From the NCBI GenBank assembly GCA_024226335.1, contig JAAELY010000497.1, positions 1 through 64,000 of the forward strand: 64,000 bases of DNA, in the 5' to 3' direction. The translations under genes were made by a program, and so were the position numbers. The stretch is from a bacterium (GTDB taxonomy: Bacteria; Myxococcota_A; UBA9160; SZUA-336). Shown here one piece after another: positions 52,771-61,449 of this stretch; the first letter of the stretch is position 1, and every line of letters begins with the position of its first letter. Under the pieces are notes generated by a model, which was not told the DNA's origin, did not search any database, and saw only the letters and a program-made list of their open reading frames with translations.

Positions 52771-54705
52771 ATGCCCAGTCAGTACGACGATCAGCAGACC
52801 CAGGGGCGGAAGTTCGGCCTGCCCGGTTTTACGGCCCTGGTGGCGGGACTCGCAATCGTCTTGACCTGGGGAAGCTTCGCCGGGATCGGACCATCGATCG
52901 CCGCGGCTCAAACCCGCACCGAACCGCTCCTGCCCCGCTTCGAAGGACCTCGCATCGACGCTCCCGGCCACGCGAGCACGGACCTCCTGCGGAACCGGCG
53001 CGCTCTCGTGTACGTCTTCGGCTCGGCCGACCGGGACGCGGATCGGGTGGCCAAACTGCTCGCCGGCCTGTCCGAAGAGGCGATCGCTGCAAACGTCACA
53101 CTTCTGGGGGTTACGCGAGACTCCGACCCGATGATGGCGCGCCTCTTCGCGAAGTCGCACGGTTTCGAATTCCCGATCATCGTGGACGTGGGCGCGAACG
53201 TGTCGCGCAAGCTGGGTCTTCAGCCGGGAAATTCCTCGTTGCTGATCGTCGACCCCGAGGGCTACATCGTGGGCGGATTCACCGGCATGCAGGAAACGGA
53301 TCCGCGCATCGTCGAGTACTACGACAACCAGATCCGCGAGGCACTCTTCCTGCCGCAGCGGGGTGATTCGGTGGCGCCCACCCTCGGAGTTCTTCCTCAG
53401 GCCCCCGCGTTCCAGGTCCGCAGAATGGACGGCGAGATGCTGAGTTCGGCCGACCTGAAAAACAAGGTCGTGGTCTTGACCTTCTTCTTGCCGACCTGCC
53501 CGCACTGCCACGAAATGCTGAAGTTCCTGAAGACGCTGCTCAAGCGGGTCGACCACGAGGATCTGGTTCTGGTTCCGATCAGCATCAGCCCCAAGAAATA
53601 CGTGATCGAAGACATGGCCAAGGAGTTCGGCATCGAGTATGCGCTGTACACGGATCCGGGCGACAAAGTGCAGAAGGACTACGCACATCGGCACTCGGTC
53701 CCCGACACACTGGTCATCAATCGCGAAGGCCGCATCGTAGGCCGGCGCACCGGTTCGCAGCCTCGCCAGCAGGCTCAGATCATGATGGAAGTGCGCGGAG
53801 CGCTGGGGATCGACAACCCGATTCTCTTGGACCGGACGGGCTACAGCGGTGCGGATACCTGCCTCGCCTGCCACTCCTCTCAGCACGAAACCTGGTCGCT
53901 CACCAACCACGCCTACGCGTTCGAGACCCTGGCCGAACACGCGGAAGATCGAAATCCCGAGTGCCTGCCCTGCCACACCGTGGGCTGGGACAAGAAGGGC
54001 GGCTACTCGCTCGAGAAACGCCCCGATCACCTGCGGGGTGTGCAGTGCGAGAACTGTCACGGTCGGGGCGGACCGCACCAGTCACCCGATTTCATCAAGG
54101 ATGACTTTCAGGAAGTCTGCGAAGGCTGCCACACGCAAGAACACTCCCTGCGATTCATTTTCGCCGAACGCCTGCCACTGGTATCGCATGAAGAGAATCT
54201 GCAGTTCGCCAGCCTGTCGCTCGAAGAGCGCCAGAAACTGATCACACGCCGCGATCAGCGCACACGGGCGCTCTTCGACAAGGGCGAGTTCGTGGGCTCG
54301 GCTTCCTGCCAGGAGTGTCATGCCAGCGAACATGAGATCTGGAGCAAGTCGGGGCACGCGCGCGCTTTCGACACGCTGCGCGGCAAATCGGAACACGCGA
54401 ACGCCGACTGCCAGAAGTGCCACACCACCGGCTTCGGCGAAACCGGCGGTTGGCCCACGGGCGGAGACGCGCAGGCCGAGGTGGGCTGCGAGAGTTGTCA
54501 CGGCCCCGGCGGCCAGCACGTCCAGGAAGGCTCCGTGAAGACCGGCAGCATCCTGGGGCTGACCGATAAGTGCGACAGTTGCGTGATCATGCAGATCTGC
54601 GGTTCCTGCCACGACGACGCCAACGATCCGCGCTTCGAATTCGAACTGGACGACAAGATCGATCGCATCCGACACGGGTTCCGTGACAAGACGGCGTCGA
54701 AGTGA
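52771..54705 (+). CDS. Double thioredoxin-fold / octaheme c-type cytochrome fusion
   Basis: 644 residues. A cytoplasmic stub and a hydrophobic segment (18-47, ending SIAAAQ) act as signal peptide or anchor, so the protein works outside the membrane. Residues 52-200 form a cysteine-free peroxiredoxin/thioredoxin-like domain. Residues 208-350 are TlpA-like with active site CPHC (243-246) followed by His, itself a CXXCH match. The C-terminal half has eight CXXCH heme sites at 364, 398, 426, 450, 513, 547, 573 and 610, in two tetraheme modules like cytochrome c554 (CHGRGGPH and CHGPGGQH repeat). This suggests electron transfer between hemes and a dithiol. Followed, with a 4-base overlap, by a uracil-DNA glycosylase. 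Confidence 0.9.
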   Translation: MPSQYDDQQTQGRKFGLPGFTALVAGLAIVLTWGSFAGIGPSIAAAQTRTEPLLPRFEGPRIDAPGHASTDLLRNRRALVYVFGSADRDADRVAKLLAGLSEEAIAANVTLLGVTRDSDPMMARLFAKSHGFEFPIIVDVGANVSRKLGLQPGNSSLLIVDPEGYIVGGFTGMQETDPRIVEYYDNQIREALFLPQRGDSVAPTLGVLPQAPAFQVRRMDGEMLSSADLKNKVVVLTFFLPTCPHCHEMLKFLKTLLKRVDHEDLVLVPISISPKKYVIEDMAKEFGIEYALYTDPGDKVQKDYAHRHSVPDTLVINREGRIVGRRTGSQPRQQAQIMMEVRGALGIDNPILLDRTGYSGADTCLACHSSQHETWSLTNHAYAFETLAEHAEDRNPECLPCHTVGWDKKGGYSLEKRPDHLRGVQCENCHGRGGPHQSPDFIKDDFQEVCEGCHTQEHSLRFIFAERLPLVSHEENLQFASLSLEERQKLITRRDQRTRALFDKGEFVGSASCQECHASEHEIWSKSGHARAFDTLRGKSEHANADCQKCHTTGFGETGGWPTGGDAQAEVGCESCHGPGGQHVQEGSVKTGSILGLTDKCDSCVIMQICGSCHDDANDPRFEFELDDKIDRIRHGFRDKTASK

Positions 54706-55481
54706 GCGAGGAACGCACAAAGATTTTGCGCCAGATCCGCGAGTCGCTCGAGGAACTGGGGGCCGAGGGAGTGGACTTCGTCGCGGCCGGAGCGAAGCAA
54801 CCGGCCAGCGAATCGCCTCCTGCGCAGCCCGCAAAACAGGAACCCAGCTCATTCGTGCCGCGCGTCGCCGCCCTCGCGGATTCGGGACCGCATTCCGAAC
54901 TGGGAGAAGAAGCCGCTTCGCGACTCGCGGCCGTGCGTCAGGAACTCGGCGAGTGTACGCGTTGCAAGCTGTGCGATACGCGCAAGACGATCGTGTTCGG
55001 TGAAGGCAGTCCGGAAGCCCCCGTCGTGTTCGTGGGCGAAGGCCCTGGGGACGAGGAAGATCGCTCGGGCCGGCCGTTCGTCGGTCGCTCGGGTGAACTG
55101 CTCACCAAGATGATCGAGTCCGTCGGCTGGAAACGCGAAGAGATCTACATCTGCAATATCGTGAAATGCCGGCCGCCCAAGAACCGCAATCCCGAGCGCG
55201 ATGAGATCGAGGCCTGCCAGGCCTTCCTGGAAAAACAGATCCTCGCGATCCGACCGGTCGCGCTCATCACTCTGGGCAAACCCGCCATCTCGACCCTGCT
55301 GGGACGCGAGGTCCCGATCACGCGCGAGCGCGGCATCTGGCAGGAGTGGAACGGAATTCGCCTGATGCCGACTTTCCACCCCGCCTATGTCCTGCGCAGC
55401 TACACACAGAAGAACCGGCAGGCCGTCTGGGACGATCTGCAGGCGGTGCGGGCTCTTGTGGACGAAACGCGTCCTTCTTAG
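54702..55481 (+). CDS. Family 4 (4Fe-4S) uracil-DNA glycosylase
   Basis: 259 residues from GTG 54702, overlapping the cytochrome stop as GTGA. An 80-residue variable N-terminus precedes the core: CTRCKLCDTR (Cys85, Cys88), VVFVGEGPGDEED, GRPFVGRSGELLTKM, NIVKCRPPKNRNP (Cys156) and EACQAFLEKQ (Cys172), and MPTFHPAYVLR near the end. The four cysteines bind the cluster. It removes uracil from DNA, complementing dut elsewhere in the window. Confidence 0.93.
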   Translation: MSEERTKILRQIRESLEELGAEGVDFVAAGAKQPASESPPAQPAKQEPSSFVPRVAALADSGPHSELGEEAASRLAAVRQELGECTRCKLCDTRKTIVFGEGSPEAPVVFVGEGPGDEEDRSGRPFVGRSGELLTKMIESVGWKREEIYICNIVKCRPPKNRNPERDEIEACQAFLEKQILAIRPVALITLGKPAISTLLGREVPITRERGIWQEWNGIRLMPTFHPAYVLRSYTQKNRQAVWDDLQAVRALVDETRPS

Positions 55482-56787
55482 CTCGATCGCCTGCAAAGCC
55501 GCCCTGCTCTGCGCGCTCCTCTCTGCGGACGCTCGCGCGGAAACCGGGACGCTCGAAGCCACCGCGCCCGGAGAAATTCGAGTGGGACTCGGCGTCGCCC
55601 TTTTGCCCACTCCACTTGAAGCGCCCCTGGCCGGTTACGGCGGTTTGCGAGATCGCCTCGCCGAGGGCGTAATCGACGCACCCGAGGTGCGCGCGCTGAT
55701 TGTCGCGGACCGCGAGCGCGCCGTGGGAGCGCTGGTCGCGTTCGATCTGGTGATCGTCCGACCCGCACTGCGCCAGGCGCTGGAACGCGAAGCCTCCGCG
55801 CGCGGAATCGACACGCTACTAGTGACCGCTACACACACCCACTCCGGACCGGGCGGGAATATGCCCGGCTTCCTCGCGCAACTCGTGACGGCGGGAAGCC
55901 ACGATCCAGAAGCTGGGGAAAAGCTGGTGACCGCCGGCGTACGCGCGCTGGAGCGCGGACTCGCGGACCTGGGACGCGCTCGTGTCGCGAGCGGCGTGGC
56001 CAGACTCGATCTGGCGCGCAACCGCCGATTCGAGGCGGGCGGAAACGAGACCGCCCTGCCCCTGCTGCGCATCGACTTCGAAGATCGAGATCCGATCGCG
56101 CTCTTCGCGTACGGAGCCCATCCGACGGTGCTCTCCCCCGCCAACCAGCGCTATTCGGCCGACTACCCCGGAGCGGCTCGCGCCCGTCTGGCCGAACTCG
56201 GCTGGCGCTCGGTTTTCGTCGCCGGACCGCTCGGTGATCAGGAACCCGTGAGCTTGTCCGGCGAACCCTGGCCGAGGGATCTCGCCGAACAGGAACGACA
56301 GATGCGCGAGATCGGATCGCGCCTCGGCGAGGCCGTCCACGCCGGGGTCGCGGCGCTGCAACCCGGGGACTCGACGGCACTCTCGACGGTGACCCTCTGG
56401 TTCGACCTGCCCGAGATCCGACTGCGCCGCTTCTGCCCGCTCTGGTGGCTCGGCCCGACCGTATCTTCGAGCGTGGACTCGTTCCTGTCCCGACGCGTTG
56501 CGATTCGCCTCCTGCGCATCGGCGACGCATTGCTCGTGGGCCTTCCCGCCGAACCGGTCCACGCACTCGGTGCCGCCATCCGCGGGCGAGCGCCGAGGGG
56601 CCTGCACCCGTTCGTGCTCGCGCATACCGGCGACTGGATCGGCTATAGCGTGGATTCCGAGAGCTACGCCCGCGGGGGTTACGAAGCCTGCCTGTCGTTT
56701 CACGGACCGAAGTTCGGAGATCGGCTGGTCGACGAGGCGGATGCGGCGATGCAATTGCTACCCTCCCAGCCAGGAGGCAGCGAGTGA
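55456..56787 (+). CDS. Neutral/alkaline ceramidase-like secreted hydrolase
   Basis: 443 residues from TTG 55456, a 26-base overlap with the glycosylase gene. That start yields a signal peptide (KRVLLSSIACKAALLCALLSADARAE, in two parts: basic KR then a hydrophobic core, AxA-type end). The family block TLLVTATHTHSGPGGNMPG carries metal ligands; FAYGAHPTVLSPANQRYSADYPGAAR and AGPLGDQEPVSL follow. Members cleave ceramide or related amides; many bacterial relatives are uncharacterised. The C-terminal immunoglobulin-like domain of true neutral ceramidases is absent, so the substrate is uncertain. Confidence 0.82.
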   Translation: MWTKRVLLSSIACKAALLCALLSADARAETGTLEATAPGEIRVGLGVALLPTPLEAPLAGYGGLRDRLAEGVIDAPEVRALIVADRERAVGALVAFDLVIVRPALRQALEREASARGIDTLLVTATHTHSGPGGNMPGFLAQLVTAGSHDPEAGEKLVTAGVRALERGLADLGRARVASGVARLDLARNRRFEAGGNETALPLLRIDFEDRDPIALFAYGAHPTVLSPANQRYSADYPGAARARLAELGWRSVFVAGPLGDQEPVSLSGEPWPRDLAEQERQMREIGSRLGEAVHAGVAALQPGDSTALSTVTLWFDLPEIRLRRFCPLWWLGPTVSSSVDSFLSRRVAIRLLRIGDALLVGLPAEPVHALGAAIRGRAPRGLHPFVLAHTGDWIGYSVDSESYARGGYEACLSFHGPKFGDRLVDEADAAMQLLPSQPGGSE

Positions 56788-57599
56788 CGTCCGCGCCCAC
56801 AGACCTGCCGGTATTGTGCGGGATCATCCTTCACCCGGCGGCACATACCCTTTCGCCCGTTCTGCACGCGGCCGCCTACCGCGAGCTGGGATTGAGCGCC
56901 CACTACCACGCATTCGACGTGCCGCCGGACTCCGTGCGCGATGCCCTTGCGGGTATGCGCGCTCTCGGTCTGCGCCAGCTTTCCGTCTCGATCCCGCACA
57001 AGGAGACCGTGCTGGAACTGGCCGATCGCGCCTCCGAGGAGGCGCGCCGAATCGGGGCTGCCAACACACTGACGCGCGTGGGAGACGAGATCGTCGCCGA
57101 CAACACCGACTGGATCGGCGTGCGCAAGACGCTGGAACCTCTCGCCGACTGGAAGGACAAGCGCGCGACGGTCCTGGGGGCGGGCGGCGCAGCTCGGGCA
57201 GTCGTCTTCGCACTGCGCTCGCTCGAAATGCACGTGACCGTGGTGAACCGCAGCGCTGAGCGCGCCGAGCGCGTCGCACGCGAACTCGGAGCCGAAGTCG
57301 GCACCCTCGAAGACCCGTTCGATCTGCTGGTGAACACCACCCCGCTGGGCATGTCGCCGGACCTCGACTCGACGCCCGCGGCTCGCGAGGTCTTGCGCCC
57401 GGACTCCACGGTTTTCGACACGGTTTATCGCCCGCTCGAAACGAGACTTCTGCGCGAAGCGGCGTCCGTCGGCTGTCGCGTTCAGGACGGACTCGACATG
57501 CTGATACACCAGGCGGTCGAGCAGGTGCGACTCTGGTGCGGGCGCGCTCCCGATGCGGAAAACCTGCGAGCGGCGGCTCTCGACGTACTGAAAGCCTGA
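56784..57599 (+). CDS. aroE: Shikimate dehydrogenase
   Basis: 271 residues from GTG 56784 (GTGA overlap with the previous gene). Substrate-binding domain HTLSPVLHAAAYRELGL with LSVSIPHKETVLEL (catalytic Lys) and VADNTDWIGVRKTLEP (Asp). NADP domain ATVLGAGGAARAVVFAL, VNRSAERAERVA, LVNTTPLGMSPD, and the tail DGLDMLIHQAVEQVRLWCG. It reduces 3-dehydroshikimate in aromatic amino-acid synthesis. An odd partner for the preceding genes, probably carried by packing. Confidence 0.95.
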   Translation: MTSAPTDLPVLCGIILHPAAHTLSPVLHAAAYRELGLSAHYHAFDVPPDSVRDALAGMRALGLRQLSVSIPHKETVLELADRASEEARRIGAANTLTRVGDEIVADNTDWIGVRKTLEPLADWKDKRATVLGAGGAARAVVFALRSLEMHVTVVNRSAERAERVARELGAEVGTLEDPFDLLVNTTPLGMSPDLDSTPAAREVLRPDSTVFDTVYRPLETRLLREAASVGCRVQDGLDMLIHQAVEQVRLWCGRAPDAENLRAAALDVLKA

Positions 57600-57600
57600 C

Positions 57601-58668
57601 TCAGCCGCGGGTCCAGAGTTCGACCGGCCGCAGGATCGATCCCGGATCGAAGGGCAATTCCACTGCGCTTCCGCGTCCGGCGGACGCGTAGGCCCCGAAC
57701 AAGATCTCGAGCACCGCGCGCCCGTCCGCCAGGGACTCTTCCGGCTCGACCCCGTCTCGGAAGCAATTGAGGAAATGATCGAGCTCTGCGACGTAACCGC
57801 AGTCCCCCACTCCGTTCTTCGTCACCTCTGACCAACCAGAGTCGGGCTGGAACAGACGCAGGCCGGGGCTTTCCAGGCCTGCGGTGCCGAGAAGATCGGC
57901 GTACAGGCTGCCACCGGTACCGTGGACTTCCAGTGTGCTCTGCATGCCGGATATCACCGCCCAGGAACTCTCCGATACGGCATAGCTACCGTCGTCAAAG
58001 TCGAGCCTCACGAGTGCATCGTCATCCAGGGCCGTGCGCTCCCGGTGCAGCAGACGCGAAAGGTGCGCGTGTACGCGCCGCACAGGTGGCTTGCCCAGGA
58101 GCCAGCGCAGGCACTCGATCCCGTGGCAGCCCATATCGGCCAGCGCGCCGCCGCCCGCTTCGTGAGCGCGCCAGAACCAGGGAGAATACGGACCGCCGTG
58201 CTTCTCGACCTGGCGCGACCACAGCACGCGACCGATCGCCCCTTCTTCCAGCAACTGCTTCGCGTGCCGGAACAAGGGCGCAAACACGAGATTTTCGGCA
58301 TAGCCCACCCCGCACCCCGACTGGCGGGCTGCCGCCGCCATGCGGTCCGCTTCCTCGAACGTGTTGCACAGGGGTTTTTCGACGATCACGTGCTTGCCGG
58401 CCTGTGACGCGGCGATCGCGTGGGATGCGTGCAGGTGATTGGGCGAATTCACGCAGACCACGTCGATCTCGGGATTCTCGAAGATCGGGGCGAGGTCGTC
58501 GAAGGTGGCGACGAGCGAAGCGTCAAACTCATCGGCGAGCGAACGGGCGCTCTCCGGGGTACGCGACGCCACCGCGATCAGACGCGCACCGTCGATGCCG
58601 CGCAAGGCCTCGGCGTACTGGCGGGAAATCCAGCCGGCACCGATCAGAGCGATCCCCCACTCGCTCAA
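57601..58668 (-). CDS. Gfo/Idh/MocA-family NAD(P)-dependent oxidoreductase
   Basis: 355 residues from TTG 58668. Rossmann start ALIGAGWISRQYAEALRGID, VNSPNHLHASHAIAASQAGK, then the family EKPLCNTFEEADRMA motif. The C-terminal domain holds GGGALADMGCHGIECLRWLLG (catalytic His region). Such enzymes oxidise or reduce sugars, inositol or related polyols; the substrate is not evident. It follows the acyl-CoA dehydrogenase by 16 bases and converges on aroE with one base between stops. Confidence 0.9.
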   Translation of the reverse strand: MSEWGIALIGAGWISRQYAEALRGIDGARLIAVASRTPESARSLADEFDASLVATFDDLAPIFENPEIDVVCVNSPNHLHASHAIAASQAGKHVIVEKPLCNTFEEADRMAAAARQSGCGVGYAENLVFAPLFRHAKQLLEEGAIGRVLWSRQVEKHGGPYSPWFWRAHEAGGGALADMGCHGIECLRWLLGKPPVRRVHAHLSRLLHRERTALDDDALVRLDFDDGSYAVSESSWAVISGMQSTLEVHGTGGSLYADLLGTAGLESPGLRLFQPDSGWSEVTKNGVGDCGYVAELDHFLNCFRDGVEPEESLADGRAVLEILFGAYASAGRGSAVELPFDPGSILRPVELWTRG

Positions 58669-58684
58669 CCCGCAAGCCCCCGCT

Positions 58685-59806
58685 TCACAGGTCCAGCAAG
58701 TCCGCTACGCGCCTGCGCTGCTGCGCGGCATCGCCGTACGTGTGTTCGATCGAGCGGGCGCGCTTGTAGTACAGGTGGCAGTCGTACTCCCAGGTAAAAC
58801 CCACACCTCCGTGCAACTGGAGCGCATCCGCGGAGTTCTGCCGATACGCATCGCCCGCCTGCGCCTTGGCCATCGCGGCCGCAAGGGGCGCCTCTGGCGC
58901 GCCACAGTCCACCGCCCAGGCTGCGTAGTAGGTGAGGGCCGCAGCGGATTCCACCGCCACCGCCATATCGGCACAGCGGTGCTGCACGGCCTGGTTGACG
59001 CCGATGGGTCTTCCGAACTGCTCGCGTTCCTTTGCGTACTCGACGGCTGATTCCAGACAGCGACGGGCACCTCCGAGTGCGTCCGCAGCAAGCGCCACGA
59101 GCGCGCGATCGCGAACGTACTCCCAGGTTTCCCAGCCCCGGTTCTCCTCACCCAGAAGCCGCGCAGGCGCACCTTCGAACTCGATTTCGGCCATGCGCCG
59201 TGTTCGGTCGATCGAATCCTGGGGCCGGAGCGAGACGCCCGGCGCATCTCGCTCGACCAGGAACCACGAGATGTGCGCAGGATCGGCTCGGTCGGTGCGG
59301 GCCGCGACGATCAGGTGAGTTGCGGCCTGAGCTTCCGAAACGAAGCGCTTCACGCCGTGCAGTGCATGCGCATTGCCGCTGGCGTGGGCGCGCGTCGCGA
59401 TCTGCTCCGCTCGCTCCACACCCGCTTCCTCCTCGATGGCCAGCGCGAGTACCCGAGCCGCCCGCGCGACCTCCGGCAGGAATTCACTCTTGAGAGATTC
59501 ATCGGCGGCGTACAGGAGCGCCAGGGTTCCCTGCAGGTGCGCGAACAGGGGCGTGGGCGCGAGCGCGCGGCCCAGTTCTTCCTGGATGATTGCGAGTTCG
59601 ACGAATCCGAGTCCGGCACCGCCGAGGGCCTCCGGGATCAACAGGCCGGGCCAGCCGAGTTCCACCACCTGCGGCCAGTGGGCCCCGCCCCGGCCGCTCG
59701 GGTCGTCCAGGAACTCGCGGACCCGCGATAGCGGGCATTCTCGCTCCAGGAACTCCCGGGCCGTCGAGCGCAGGAACTCCTGCTCCTCGGAAAAGGCGAA
59801 ATTCAT
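58685..59806 (-). CDS. Acyl-CoA dehydrogenase family protein
   Basis: 373 residues from ATG 59806. MNFAFSEEQEFLRSTAREFL, then ALGGAGLGFVELAIIQEELG, a middle beta domain lacking a fully canonical W/S FAD motif, and the C-terminal ALQLHGGVGFTWEYDCHLYYKRA. This pattern resembles the FadE subunits of heteromeric steroid side-chain acyl-CoA dehydrogenases as well as ordinary single-gene enzymes. No partner subunit is adjacent. It probably acts in fatty acid or sterol side-chain oxidation, as the DUF35/thiolase pair may. Confidence 0.9.
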   Translation of the reverse strand: MNFAFSEEQEFLRSTAREFLERECPLSRVREFLDDPSGRGGAHWPQVVELGWPGLLIPEALGGAGLGFVELAIIQEELGRALAPTPLFAHLQGTLALLYAADESLKSEFLPEVARAARVLALAIEEEAGVERAEQIATRAHASGNAHALHGVKRFVSEAQAATHLIVAARTDRADPAHISWFLVERDAPGVSLRPQDSIDRTRRMAEIEFEGAPARLLGEENRGWETWEYVRDRALVALAADALGGARRCLESAVEYAKEREQFGRPIGVNQAVQHRCADMAVAVESAAALTYYAAWAVDCGAPEAPLAAAMAKAQAGDAYRQNSADALQLHGGVGFTWEYDCHLYYKRARSIEHTYGDAAQQRRRVADLLDL

Positions 59807-59929
59807 GCGGAGTACCCTACCATCCGGCTGACTCGCGGCGTGCGTAACCGGAGAGGTCGCGCTCCACTACTCCTTGCAACCCCACGGTCTGCGCAGGGGC
59901 GTGCTAGAACAGGAATCCTCGATACCTCA

Positions 59930-60658
59930 ATGAGCGCCAAGGTCGAAGCAAGAAACGTCGTGAAGCGGTTCGGCGATCTGGTCGCCCTGTCGGACTTCAA
60001 CCTGGAGATCGCCCCGGGAGAGGTCTTCGGGCTGATCGGGCCCAACGGCGCGGGCAAGACCACGTTCCTGCGCGTTCTCACGGGTTTCTGGCTACCGACT
60101 TCGGGGGATGTCTTCGTGGACGGTCTGTCGATCGTCAAGCAGCGCTTCGAAGTCCAGAAGCGCATCGGATACGCCTGCGAACAGCCTCGCCTGTACACCG
60201 ATCACACCGTAAAGTCCTTCTTGCGCATGATCGGAGAACTCCGCGGAATATCAGGCGTCGAGCTAAACAAGGCAGTCGACAAGAGCGTCGAACGCTTTGA
60301 ACTCCAGCCGGTATACCGACGTCGAATCGGCGTGCTTTCCAAGGGCTTCAGGCAGCGTGTCTCCCTCGCCCAGGCGATGCTCCACGATCCCGAACTGATC
60401 GTGGTCGACGAGCCGACGGTCGGGCTCGATCCCGCGCAACAGATCGAATTGCGAGACATCATCCTGTCGTTCCGCGGGCGCCACACGGTTCTGCTTTGCA
60501 CCCACCAGCTTCGCGAAGCGGAGTTCTGCTGCGACCGGGTCGCCCTGCTCGATCGCGGCCAACTGGTAAAAGTGAGTTCGGCAGCGGAGATCAGCCAGGT
60601 CGGCGGCCTCGAAGAACTTTTCCTGTCGACCATCGAACCGGGGGCCGCGGAAAAATGA
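59930..60658 (+). CDS. ABC transporter ATPase, GldA/NosF-like
   Basis: 242 residues from ATG 59930; the frame runs further upstream without family similarity. Walker A GPNGAGKTTFLR, signature LSKGFRQRVSLAQAM (KG instead of the usual SGG), Walker B LIVVDEPTVGLDP and H-loop LLCTHQLREAEF. It drives the permease encoded next (ATGA overlap). With the GldG-like third gene this forms a Gld-type system. Confidence 0.94.
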   Translation: MSAKVEARNVVKRFGDLVALSDFNLEIAPGEVFGLIGPNGAGKTTFLRVLTGFWLPTSGDVFVDGLSIVKQRFEVQKRIGYACEQPRLYTDHTVKSFLRMIGELRGISGVELNKAVDKSVERFELQPVYRRRIGVLSKGFRQRVSLAQAMLHDPELIVVDEPTVGLDPAQQIELRDIILSFRGRHTVLLCTHQLREAEFCCDRVALLDRGQLVKVSSAAEISQVGGLEELFLSTIEPGAAEK

Positions 60659-61449
60659 GACGTCTCTGGACGCTGATGCGCAAGGAACTGCGCGCGCTGT
60701 TCTCATCGCCCATCGCGTACGTCGTCTTGACGGCGTACGTATCGCTCACCGGCGTCTACTTCTTCCAGCATATGGTCGCCTACAACCAGCTTCTGTTCGT
60801 TTACCAGTCCGAAGTAGTCGGAGGCAGTGGCTTCGACGCGGGCACGGTTCCAAGCCAGATCAACGCTTTGAACGAGCTGTTCATACCCGCGTCCAATGAC
60901 TTCGGACTCTTCCTGCTCGCGGTGCTGCCACTGGTCACCATGCGCGTATTCGCCGAGGAACGGACCAACGGCACCGACGAACTCCTGCTGACGACTCCCT
61001 TGCGCACCTGGGAACTGGCGTTCTCCAAGCACCTGACCACCTACGGGTTCGTCTTGCTCCTGCTTGCGGTCAGCGCCATCTACCCGGCCGTGGTGGTCGC
61101 CAAATCGGGACTTGGCGTGGGGCATCTGGCTTCGCTCTACATCGGGCAGTTCGCCTATGGCTGTGCGGTCGCCGCGATCGGGCTCGCCTGCTCGTCGCTC
61201 ACCCGGAGCCAGATCGTGGCGGCGGTGCTCGCCTACGCGATCCCCTTCGTGATCCTCGACTTCAACTGGCTCTCGAACTCCGTGAGTGAAGGCGTGGCCC
61301 GCTTTCTGCGCGAGATCTCCCTGCTGGCCCACTACGATTCGTTTCCGCGCGGCGTGATCGAGTTGCGTCACGGTCTGTATTTCGGCGGCATCGTGGCTTT
61401 GGGCATCACCGTATCGATGGCATCGATCGATCTCTCGAGGGCCCGCTAG
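60655..61449 (+). CDS. ABC-2-type permease, GldF-like
   Basis: 264 residues from ATG 60655 in the ATGA overlap. Six hydrophobic helices; RRLWTLMRKELRALFSSPIAYVV at the N-terminus and LLAVLPLVTMRVFAEERTNGTDELLLTTP (EERTNGT is the family block) are characteristic of GldF and related ABC permeases. The product pairs with the upstream ATPase. Confidence 0.92.
   Translation: MRRLWTLMRKELRALFSSPIAYVVLTAYVSLTGVYFFQHMVAYNQLLFVYQSEVVGGSGFDAGTVPSQINALNELFIPASNDFGLFLLAVLPLVTMRVFAEERTNGTDELLLTTPLRTWELAFSKHLTTYGFVLLLLAVSAIYPAVVVAKSGLGVGHLASLYIGQFAYGCAVAAIGLACSSLTRSQIVAAVLAYAIPFVILDFNWLSNSVSEGVARFLREISLLAHYDSFPRGVIELRHGLYFGGIVALGITVSMASIDLSRAR

Noticed and set aside
51660-53366. 568-codon plus-strand frame across xdhC and the cytochrome gene start
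   Set aside because: It overlaps xdhC antisense and the cytochrome gene out of frame. Its sequence is low-complexity Arg-rich.
52594-54078. 494-codon minus-strand frame opposite the thioredoxin-cytochrome gene
   Set aside because: Antisense shadow; the plus-strand frame has nine CXXCH sites and a strong start.
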